The notes under the pieces: model-generated
What the model saw: only the letters and a program-made list of their open reading frames with translations
The model's database searches: none
What the model was told of the DNA's origin: nothing
In this document: positions 52,624 through 60,842 of the stretch, one piece after another
Layout: each line of letters starts with the position of its first letter
Numbering within the stretch: position 1 is the stretch's first letter
Translations under genes and position numbers: made by a program
DNA from: Saprospiraceae bacterium
GTDB taxonomy: Bacteria > Bacteroidota > Bacteroidia > Chitinophagales > Saprospiraceae
Direction of reading: 5' to 3'
Length of the DNA: 64,000 bases
Assembly: GCA_021604865.1 (NCBI GenBank)
Contig: BQJU01000007.1
Coordinates: 89,362 to 153,361 of the forward strand

Positions 52624-53421
52624 ATGAAAATTTCGACACTTTCAATCGTCATCCCTGCTTATAATGAAGCAGCGACCATTCACCTGATTCTGGATAAGAT
52701 TAGAACTGTAGCATTAGTACAGAACATTCGCAAGGAAATTATCATAGTGAATGACTGCTCAAAGGACAAAACCAAAGAAACTATCCTCGAATACATAGCG
52801 GAAAACCCCGATGAGCATATTGTCTATTATGAACACGAGGTCAATCAAGGAAAAGGAGCTGCTTTGCATACCGGCATCAAAAAGGCTACCGGCGAATACC
52901 TTATCATTCAGGATGCCGACATGGAATACGACCCCAATGAATACAACGAGATGTTGATGCCTGTGCTTGAAGGAAGGGCGGATATTGTGTATGGGTCCCG
53001 TTTTTTGGGCAGCAAGCCACACCGTATTCTTTTCTATTGGCATTCTATCGGCAACAAATTTTTGACCAACATCTCAAATATGTGTTCCAACCTCAATCTG
53101 ACGGATATGGAAACCTGTTATAAGCTGTTCAACACCCAATTGATTCAAAGCCTACCCCTGAAGGAAAAAAGGTTTGGGTTTGAACCCGAAGTAACGGCTA
53201 AAATTGCCCGGGTTCCTAAAATAAGAATTTACGAGGTAGGCATATCTTATTATGGTAGAACCTATGACGAGGGTAAAAAAATTGGTTGGCGCGATGGATT
53301 TAGAGCTATTTATTGCATTTTGAAATACAACTTTTTTCAACCCAAATATAAACCGGTTCCAATCACGGCAGATAATCAAAATAAAAAATTGGAAATACAG
53401 GAAGTAAGATTAGAAGAATAA
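52624..53421 (+). CDS. Family 2 glycosyltransferase, dolichol-phosphate mannosyltransferase-like
   Basis: 265 aa, a soluble or membrane-associated GT-A enzyme. The N-terminal [34 protein letters not shown] and [20 protein letters not shown] lead to the metal-binding [15 protein letters not shown] (DxD). After this come GSRFLG and the family's [12 protein letters not shown] and [12 protein letters not shown]. This is the DPM1/polyprenyl-phosphate glycosyltransferase pattern without the C-terminal membrane helices. It could load a sugar onto a polyprenyl phosphate used by the membrane protein encoded 7 bp upstream. Confidence 0.9.
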   Translation: MKISTLSIVIPAYNEAATIHLILDKIRTVALVQNIRKEIIIVNDCSKDKTKETILEYIAENPDEHIVYYEHEVNQGKGAALHTGIKKATGEYLIIQDADMEYDPNEYNEMLMPVLEGRADIVYGSRFLGSKPHRILFYWHSIGNKFLTNISNMCSNLNLTDMETCYKLFNTQLIQSLPLKEKRFGFEPEVTAKIARVPKIRIYEVGISYYGRTYDEGKKIGWRDGFRAIYCILKYNFFQPKYKPVPITADNQNKKLEIQEVRLEE

Positions 53422-53485
53422 ATCCTCTTCTTTGCCTAATTTGGGGAGTCATTTCAATTCTGTCAATGAACTACAATCGTCGACT

Positions 53486-56400
53486 ATGAACAGCGTCAAT
53501 TTTCTGGGGCTTTTATTATTGTTATTAACAATTGAGGCCTGCAAACAACCGGAACCAGAGCGCATTCTGGTATTTTCTAAAACAACCGGTATCAGACATG
53601 CCTCTATTCCTGCCGGCCAAGAAGCTCTCCTAACTATAGCTGCAGAAAAGGGCTGGATAGCCGATACTACCGAAAACGCTGAACTCTTGACTGAGGAAAA
53701 TCTGCAACGCTATGCTGCCCTCATTTTTCTCAATACCTCGGGATCATTTTTAAATACTTTTCAGCAGGCAGACCTACAGCGATACCTACAGTCGGGAGGC
53801 AGTTTTGTGGGCATCCATTCAGCTTGCGAAACCGAGCGTGATTGGCCCTGGTTTCAGGATTTAATTGGCATACAATCAACAACTCACCTCCCGAAAACAA
53901 CCTTTAACATACAGGTAAAGGATGCAAAACACCCTGCTACGGCAAAGCTTCCTACTGAGTTTTCATGGACTGACGAAGGCTATGATTTTGGCAATAAAAC
54001 CCCCATTGGCAGTTTATTGAACGCCACTGGTAAAAACGGCATGCAATGCCCTATATCCTGGTATCGGGAATATGACGGTGGGCGAGTTTTTTATACCGGT
54101 CTGGGACATTCAATTGAAATTTTTCAGGATCCCACTTTCCGGGAACACCTCAAAGGAGGCATTCAATACGCCATTGGCAATAACAAACGAGATTATTCAA
54201 AAGCTAGCACTGCCCGTACCCCTGATGAAGACCGGTTTGTGAAAGTGACGCTGGTAGATTCAGTATGGGTGGAGCCTATTGAGATGGCTATTCTTCCCAA
54301 TCTGGATATTCTGGTAATCCAGCGGCGCGGAGAAGTGATGTATTACCAACAGGAAACCAAAGAATTAGTACAAGCCGCCAAGCTAGACGTTTTTTTTAAA
54401 GCTGAAAATCCGAAGACCCGATCCGAACAGGGCTTGGTGGGTATTACCATCGATCCGAATTTTGCCAATAACAACTTCGTTTACCTTTTTTATTCTCCTA
54501 CTGCTAAGGAAGTTAATCGTTTATCTCGTTTTGTTTTGCGCGATAAAAAACTGGACCTGAATAGCGAAAAAATCATCCTGGAATTTTATAGCGAGCGGGA
54601 TATTTGTTGCCATACTGGTGGCTCCCTTGCTTTTGGCCCTAATCGCATGCTCTATCTTTCTACTGGTGATAATACGTCACCCAGCCATCAGAAAAAAGAC
54701 AAGACTTACCCGGATGGTTATGGATCTATTGATAACCGGCCGGAATTTATGGAATATGATGCCACCCGGACGTCTGGGAATACCAATAGTTTGCAAGGTA
54801 AAATCTTGCGGATTCGTATGAATGAAGATGGCACTTATGATATACCAGAGGACAATCTATTCCCTGAGGGAACACCTAATGCCCATCCGGAAATATACGT
54901 TATGGGAGCCCGCAATCCCTACCGCATCTCTGTCGACCAAAAGACCGGCTACCTCTACTGGTGTGATATAGGCCCTGATGCGGAAGAAACACATCCTATA
55001 TGGGGACCAATTGGTACCGATGAGATCAACCAAACCCGGGAAGCTGGCAATTATGGGTGGCCTTTCTTTTCTGCCAATAATCAAGCTTATCGCGATTTTG
55101 ACTATGTCACTGGAAAACAGGGCGATTTTTTTGATCCCCTGCATCCGGTCAATCATTCCTACCTCAATACCGGCCTTCGGGAGTTGCCGCCTGCTAAAGG
55201 CGCCATGATCTGGTATCCTTATAGTGAATCAGCTGAGTTTCCTCAAATGGGTACCGGTACGCGTAATGGCATGGCGGGACCGGTATACAATATGGAGTAT
55301 TACCCTGAAGAGACCCGGCTACCGGCTGCCTATGATGGTAAACTGTTTATCTACGAATGGATACGGGATTTCATCAAAGTTGTCACCTTGGATTCTTCCG
55401 GCAACTATGTGGGCATGGAACCGTTTATGTCTTCCACTTTTTTTTCTCACCCCATTGATATGGAAATTGGACCCGATGGGCGCCTTTATGTGCTTGAATA
55501 TGGCCAGGGATGGTATATAGGCAATGAAGATTCGGGGTTGTACCGGATAGACTTTACAGAAGGTAACCGGCCGCCAAAAACGAAGCTTACTGCCGACCGC
55601 ACCTCGGGAGCTGTTCCTTTACACATCCAATTTTCTGCTGCCGAATCCGAAGACCCCGACGGTGGTAACCTTTCTTATCTCTGGGATTTTGGTGACGGTA
55701 ATATCGAAGAAACCACGATGCCAACCCTGGCACATGTTTTCAACAAGGTAGGAGATTACCGTGTTTTTCTTACTGCCATCGACGAGCAAGGCGCTGCTAC
55801 CCGCACCGGACCTCTGGATATATACGCAGGTAATGAAGCCCCCGAACTTTCCATCCAGTTGGAAGGCAATCAGCAGTTTTATTTTCCAGGGAAACCGATA
55901 AAATACCGTCTGGTTGCTACAGATAAAGAGGACGGAATATTGGAAGGAACGGCGATCCCTCCTGCTCAGTTTGACCTGAAACTGGATTACCTCACGGTAG
56001 CCAAACCGGTATTGGGTCACCGAGCATTCTCGGAAGCTGAAATTGGAGCGCAGCATATTACGGAGAACGACTGCTCGTCCTGCCACAAGAAAAAGGACCA
56101 GTCGGCTGGCCCTTCTTATGAGGAAGTCGCGATCCGATACCATGATCAAAAAGGTGCTGTCGACTACCTGAGCACCAAAATTCTGAAAGGAGGCAGCGGC
56201 GTTTGGGGCACAACAGCCATGAGTCCTCATCCGACCATCAATAAGGCAACTGCTGAATTGATTGCCAAATACATCTTGTCACTGGCTAAAGATGAAAGCC
56301 AACTGCCCAGCTTGCCAGCCAGCGGTACGTTCCATCCGGGCCAGGGCAAAAAAACGGATCCCAAAACGGTTGTTTTGCTCAAGGCATCCTTTACTGATCG

Positions 56401-56854
56401 TGGTGGTTCCTCTGCCCGCCCCTTACAATCCATCACTTCGCTACAGCTCAGCTACCCAAAAATTGAAGCAGAAGGCACCGAAAAACAACAAAATATAGAG
56501 GAAGATACCTGGCAAAAAGAAGCCATCGCAAAAACCACGGCCCCGGCAGGCTGGTTGTCCTACGCTGCGTGCGACTTTACGGACATAAACCGCTTCACTG
56601 TGCGTTATGTACTTACTGGCGAAAAGGCAGCGGCTTATCAATTGAGTTTTCACCTCGACGCTCCGGATTCACCAGCCATTGCTAATATGACCATTGGTGC
56701 CAATGAATCTGTTGAACGTTTTCATGAAGAGATCTTGGATTTTAACGCGCCGAAGGATGGGCAACTGCATGCTTTGTATGTAAAATATGAGCGGAGTGAT
56801 GCAGGAGATGAGGGGAGTTTGGGGATTGATGGGTATTTTTTGATGATGCGATGA
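53486..56854 (+). CDS. Multidomain lipoprotein: ThuA, PQQ-type sugar dehydrogenase, PKD, cytochrome c, CBM-like
   Basis: 1122 aa from the Met at 53486 (MNSVNFLGLLLLLLTIEAC, lipobox Cys19); earlier Mets do not give a signal peptide. Domain order: ThuA-like (about 25-225, LVFSKTTGIRHASI, GIHSACETERDWPW); soluble glucose dehydrogenase-type beta-propeller (about 245-690, RSEQGLVGITIDPNF, GGSLAFGPNRMLYLSTGDN, GARNPYRISVD); PKD (about 700-785, YLWDFGDGN); cytochrome c (about 850-950, ENDCSSCHKKKDQ, Met in TTAMSPHP); and a C-terminal CBM6-like beta domain. It probably oxidises sugars and passes electrons to its own haem. It is monocistronic, after the GT2 gene. Confidence 0.87.
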   Translation: MNSVNFLGLLLLLLTIEACKQPEPERILVFSKTTGIRHASIPAGQEALLTIAAEKGWIADTTENAELLTEENLQRYAALIFLNTSGSFLNTFQQADLQRYLQSGGSFVGIHSACETERDWPWFQDLIGIQSTTHLPKTTFNIQVKDAKHPATAKLPTEFSWTDEGYDFGNKTPIGSLLNATGKNGMQCPISWYREYDGGRVFYTGLGHSIEIFQDPTFREHLKGGIQYAIGNNKRDYSKASTARTPDEDRFVKVTLVDSVWVEPIEMAILPNLDILVIQRRGEVMYYQQETKELVQAAKLDVFFKAENPKTRSEQGLVGITIDPNFANNNFVYLFYSPTAKEVNRLSRFVLRDKKLDLNSEKIILEFYSERDICCHTGGSLAFGPNRMLYLSTGDNTSPSHQKKDKTYPDGYGSIDNRPEFMEYDATRTSGNTNSLQGKILRIRMNEDGTYDIPEDNLFPEGTPNAHPEIYVMGARNPYRISVDQKTGYLYWCDIGPDAEETHPIWGPIGTDEINQTREAGNYGWPFFSANNQAYRDFDYVTGKQGDFFDPLHPVNHSYLNTGLRELPPAKGAMIWYPYSESAEFPQMGTGTRNGMAGPVYNMEYYPEETRLPAAYDGKLFIYEWIRDFIKVVTLDSSGNYVGMEPFMSSTFFSHPIDMEIGPDGRLYVLEYGQGWYIGNEDSGLYRIDFTEGNRPPKTKLTADRTSGAVPLHIQFSAAESEDPDGGNLSYLWDFGDGNIEETTMPTLAHVFNKVGDYRVFLTAIDEQGAATRTGPLDIYAGNEAPELSIQLEGNQQFYFPGKPIKYRLVATDKEDGILEGTAIPPAQFDLKLDYLTVAKPVLGHRAFSEAEIGAQHITENDCSSCHKKKDQSAGPSYEEVAIRYHDQKGAVDYLSTKILKGGSGVWGTTAMSPHPTINKATAELIAKYILSLAKDESQLPSLPASGTFHPGQGKKTDPKTVVLLKASFTDRGGSSARPLQSITSLQLSYPKIEAEGTEKQQNIEEDTWQKEAIAKTTAPAGWLSYAACDFTDINRFTVRYVLTGEKAAAYQLSFHLDAPDSPAIANMTIGANESVERFHEEILDFNAPKDGQLHALYVKYERSDAGDEGSLGIDGYFLMMR

Positions 56855-56877
56855 TGGTTTTGATTGTATTTTGAGAC

Positions 56878-56997
56878 CGTCCAAAAGCAACGTTAAATCT
56901 CAAAATCTTTAGAGTTTGGAAGTTACGCTTGCGCTGAAGCTATTGGCGCAGACGCCCGGGGAACGGCGATGCAAATCCGACCTCTAAACAAGCACTT
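56878..56997. repeat. Dispersed inverted-repeat element, copy L
   Basis: Left GAGTTTGGAAGTTACGCTTG, inner GCGCTGAAGCTATTGGCG, then GCAGACGCCCGGGG, right TCCGACCTCTAAACAAGCAC. The TACGCTTGCGCTGAAGCT and GCGTCTGCGC blocks are shared with copy H. It lies between the ThuA fusion gene and the GHL10 gene. Confidence 0.75.
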
Positions 56998-57052
56998 AAT
57001 AAATCAGCATCCAACCCCAGCTCTTCTTTCTGTACACCTCCAATAGTTAGCG

Positions 57053-58681
57053 ATGATGCTCGACAGTGGGAAAAAACCTATTTTTGTTTCCAAAACCAAC
57101 TTCCTCATGTCTGAAAAATTAAACCTGCCATTAGAGTTGTTTCGCTGGGGCTATGACAAGGCTAAAACGGATCTTTTTAACCTATTTTTTAGCCTTAGCA
57201 TGCTTCTTTTGTTCCAGTCCTGTGCTACTTCGAAACAACAACCTCCCGCTTTAGATGCTCCTAGAACGGCCACCGAATTCCGGGCGGCCTGGGTGGCGAC
57301 AGTCGCCAATATCAACTGGCCGAGTGAGCCTGGGCTTAGTACAGAGGAACAGCAGCGGGAAGCCATTGCCTTGCTCGATCTGTTACAAGTCAATCATTTC
57401 AATGCCGTTATTTTTCAAGTACGTCCTCAGTGTGATGCGTTGTATAAAAGCCAATTGGAGCCCTGGTCATATTACCTCACTGGTGAGCAGGGTAAGGCAC
57501 CAGATCCTTATTATGATCCATTGGAATTTTGGATTAATGCGGCCCATGAACGAGGATTGGAATTACACGTTTGGCTAAACCCTTACCGGGCACATCACAA
57601 AGTCGGTGGGGAGATTGGTGAGCATTCTATTGTAAAAACCAACCCGGAACTGGTGGTCAAACTGAAGACCGGATATTGGTGGCTCGATCCGGCATTACAG
57701 GGAACGCAGGATCATTCCACCGCTGTAGTTATGGACCTGGTAAAACGGTATGATATCGATGGCGTACATTTTGATGACTATTTTTATCCCTATCCTTCCT
57801 ATAATGAAAATGAAGATTTTCCCGACGATAAAAGTTGGGCGGAATACCTACGGCAGGGGGGCAAATTATCTCGTGGCGACTGGAGGCGGGAGCATGTCAA
57901 CAGTTTCATCAGCCGACTTTACAAAAAGATCAAAGCGGAGAAACCTTATGTCAAATTCGGTCTAAGTCCGTTTGGAATTTGGCGTCCTGGTCATCCTGAA
58001 TCGATTGAAGGTTTTGACCAATACGATAAGCTGTATGCCGATGCCCGGCTCTGGCTCAACAAGGGGTGGATCGATTATTTCACCCCACAATTGTATTGGA
58101 CCATCAACCGTATTCCACAAAGTTATCCGGTCTTATTGAGCTGGTGGGCCAGGGAAAACACTAAAAACCGGCATCTCTGGCCTGGTATTCGCCTCAGCCG
58201 TGATAGCAGTATCCACGCAGTCAACGAAACGGTCAACCAGATTATGATCAGTCGCGGCATCTTACCCGAAAGTCCGGGGATCGTACATTGGAGCATCGGC
58301 CCGTTGATCACCAATACCCACTTGACCGATGCCTTACTGGCCGGCCCATACCAAAAACAAGCGCTGGTACCGGCCAGTCCCTGGCTGGATAATAAACCGC
58401 CAGCGGCACCACTTGTACAGACGACAACGTCAGGAGAAAAGGTAAAAATTAGCTGGACACATCCAGATGAAAAAGACGTATTCCACTGGGTTGTTTATTA
58501 TAAATATGAAAACACCTGGCATTACACCATATTGAACCGCAAAGATCGGGCGCTGGAAATTGACCGGATTTGGGTAAAAGACCCCTTGCCGGTGCCACAA
58601 GAGATTTTGTTGAAAGAAATCGCTGTTTCGGCAGTGGATAGATTTGGGAATGAGAGTGTAGTGGAGATTCTGAGATTTTGA
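57053..58681 (+). CDS. GHL10 (DUF187) glycoside hydrolase-like lipoprotein
   Basis: 542 aa as given; an internal Met at 57107 (MSEKLNLPLELF) is another possible start. The lipobox is LLFQSC, and the distance from either start to the hydrophobic segment is longer than usual. The GHL10 domain has FRAAWVATVANINWPSEPG, VIFQVRPQCDALYKSQLEPW, LHVWLNPYRAH, DGVHFDDYFYPYPSY and DYFTPQLYWTI. A C-terminal fibronectin-like domain follows (TSGEKVKISWTHPDEKD). The family is related to GH13-like TIM barrels and may cut peptidoglycan. An amidase gene follows 25 bp downstream. Confidence 0.88.
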   Translation: MMLDSGKKPIFVSKTNFLMSEKLNLPLELFRWGYDKAKTDLFNLFFSLSMLLLFQSCATSKQQPPALDAPRTATEFRAAWVATVANINWPSEPGLSTEEQQREAIALLDLLQVNHFNAVIFQVRPQCDALYKSQLEPWSYYLTGEQGKAPDPYYDPLEFWINAAHERGLELHVWLNPYRAHHKVGGEIGEHSIVKTNPELVVKLKTGYWWLDPALQGTQDHSTAVVMDLVKRYDIDGVHFDDYFYPYPSYNENEDFPDDKSWAEYLRQGGKLSRGDWRREHVNSFISRLYKKIKAEKPYVKFGLSPFGIWRPGHPESIEGFDQYDKLYADARLWLNKGWIDYFTPQLYWTINRIPQSYPVLLSWWARENTKNRHLWPGIRLSRDSSIHAVNETVNQIMISRGILPESPGIVHWSIGPLITNTHLTDALLAGPYQKQALVPASPWLDNKPPAAPLVQTTTSGEKVKISWTHPDEKDVFHWVVYYKYENTWHYTILNRKDRALEIDRIWVKDPLPVPQEILLKEIAVSAVDRFGNESVVEILRF

Positions 58682-58706
58682 GGCCTACTCCTTATCCAAA
58701 AGATAA

Positions 58707-60755
58707 ATGATGAAAACAATCCAATTCCTCTTCCTTTTATTGATCCTGCTTGCAAGCTGTAGTGTATCCAAAAAGACAATGGCTCCAACTTCGGCTGCAC
58801 CTCGGTCGACTCCCGGACAAGTCATTCATTTAAAAATGCCTGCCAATATGAGGGGAGAAGTGACGGTTGAGCCCCAGGTTAGTTCTATCGAAACCGATCA
58901 GGATGGTTGGCTCAATATTACCTTTCCAGTCTTGGCCGATACTATTTTTCTTGTTGCGGGCAGCGCTTCAATCCAATTAAGCACCTGGAATTGGAAACCT
59001 CCCTATCGCTATGTAGTCCAGCCGGATGGAACCATACAAAGGCAATGGCCCTGGCTTGAATTCAGGAGTAAGGTACCGGATACAAGTTATCAACCCGTAT
59101 TGAATTTACTTTGCAAGAGTGTTTATCCGGGGCAGGCATTTATCAATAGTGACCCGGTAAAAATGTATGAAACGGGGGTGTTTTTCAAATCCATCACTCT
59201 AAACGAAGGCATCAATAAAATACAGGCAGAGGTCATCGCTGCGGATGGCACCAGTGCGGCTTATGAAAGGGAGGTGTTTTATTTAAAAAAGGACCAAACC
59301 CGCCAGGCTTTTCCACTTTGGATCGATAGCGCATCCATTGAACCATCGGCCGATCAGGTTTTATTGGTCGAAGATATTGTCCGGATCAGTTTTAAAGGTT
59401 CTAAAGGCCAGCAGGCATCTGTAAAAATTCGTAACAGGAAAGAAAAGATTAGCTGTAGCCGAAAAGATTTTAATGATTACAGCTTGTACCAGGTGGATCT
59501 ATTTTTGGCTGATTTCAAAAAAGGGAAAGATTATGGTTTGTCTCTTCTTTTGGAATCCACTGATGGCACTACTAAAGTGAAACCGCTCAAGATAGACCTG
59601 GATGCCCACATTAGGGTACAGAATGAAGCTGATTTCCCACTAATCAGTGTAAATAAACCCGGTTCGATCTTATCATACAATCTTGGCCCCATTCGGTTGG
59701 GCGGTCCGATTATTGCCGAATATGATCCTTGGGTAATCCTAAAATCCAACGGCCAGATAGGGGAATATTTTCGTGTCCGACTCAATCCGGTCGAAACGGC
59801 ATTTATCCACCAGGACAATATAGAAGTGCTGCCCAGGCCGACGGTCAAACCCAGTTATTATATCACCTATACAAGAGCGTTTAGCAATGAAAATGCCGAT
59901 GTGGTTGTTATCCCTTACCCCGAACCCGTTCCCTATGCCATTTATCCCGAAGTGGAGCAAGGCCGGATCAGGATCTCGCTGTATGGCGTAAAAACCTCCA
60001 GTACCTGGATGGTACACAAAGAGGGGCTTCAACAAATTGAAAACCTAAAATGGGAGCAAACGACACCTGACACTTATGACCTGTTGATTTATTTAAATAA
60101 TCCAAAAATTTGGGGTTATGAGCTGGTCAAAAATGGCAATAGTCTGGAATTCCGGCTTAAACATCCACCGGTTCTTGAAATCAATGATGATGGGCAAATA
60201 AAGGGATTGGTTGTATCTATTGAGGCTGGGCATGGGGGACACAATTTGGGCGCTGTGGGATTGTCTGGCCTGTTGGAAAAAGAGGTCAACCTGGCCACTG
60301 CGCTTGAGTTGGAAAAAATATGCCGACAATATGGCATTGAAGTAGTGCAAATTCGGACACAAGATGAGTACCTGACCTTGTCGGAAAAGCGCAGCATGGT
60401 GGAGGCTTCGAAGGCCCACCTGCATGTGAGTATTCACGCCAATTCCGGTGGCGGTGGCAACTACCTGGGGGCTTCCGGCGTAAGTACGTATTATCACAAT
60501 CCTTTTTGGGCAGATTTTGCAAAGATAATGTACCGTCATTTACGAGAGTTGCCCCTAAAAGATTACGGCGTTATCGGATCATTTAACTACACGGTTACCA
60601 GAGTAGCTTCCAGGCCTGCCATTTTGGTAGAACAGGCTTTTCTTAGCCAGGCTGAGGATGAGGAGAAGCTGGCCTCTCCAGAATTCAGGCGGCAAATGGC
60701 CGAGAAAATTTTTGAGGGAATTTTGGATTATGTGCGGTATATGGTGGAAAAATAG
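58707..60755 (+). CDS. N-acetylmuramoyl-L-alanine amidase lipoprotein
   Basis: 682 aa with lipobox LLASC (tandem Met start; 58710 is equally possible). The long beta-rich N-terminal ~500 residues include SH3-like parts. The C-terminal Amidase_3 domain (about 500-680) has VVSIEAGHGGHNLGAVG (zinc His), LLEKEVNLA (zinc Glu) and HVSIHANSGGGG (zinc His). The catalytic Glu is in PAILVEQAFLSQAEDE. All residues needed to cleave the amide bond between MurNAc and L-Ala are present. It is probably co-expressed with the GHL10 gene upstream. Confidence 0.92.
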   Translation: MMKTIQFLFLLLILLASCSVSKKTMAPTSAAPRSTPGQVIHLKMPANMRGEVTVEPQVSSIETDQDGWLNITFPVLADTIFLVAGSASIQLSTWNWKPPYRYVVQPDGTIQRQWPWLEFRSKVPDTSYQPVLNLLCKSVYPGQAFINSDPVKMYETGVFFKSITLNEGINKIQAEVIAADGTSAAYEREVFYLKKDQTRQAFPLWIDSASIEPSADQVLLVEDIVRISFKGSKGQQASVKIRNRKEKISCSRKDFNDYSLYQVDLFLADFKKGKDYGLSLLLESTDGTTKVKPLKIDLDAHIRVQNEADFPLISVNKPGSILSYNLGPIRLGGPIIAEYDPWVILKSNGQIGEYFRVRLNPVETAFIHQDNIEVLPRPTVKPSYYITYTRAFSNENADVVVIPYPEPVPYAIYPEVEQGRIRISLYGVKTSSTWMVHKEGLQQIENLKWEQTTPDTYDLLIYLNNPKIWGYELVKNGNSLEFRLKHPPVLEINDDGQIKGLVVSIEAGHGGHNLGAVGLSGLLEKEVNLATALELEKICRQYGIEVVQIRTQDEYLTLSEKRSMVEASKAHLHVSIHANSGGGGNYLGASGVSTYYHNPFWADFAKIMYRHLRELPLKDYGVIGSFNYTVTRVASRPAILVEQAFLSQAEDEEKLASPEFRRQMAEKIFEGILDYVRYMVEK

Positions 60756-60842
60756 CATAAAGTGGGGTGCATGGTTAATTCAACTATCCGAGTACGAGCA
60801 AACAGCAGGTCAATTCCTGCCGTTTGCACCAACCTCAGGGCG

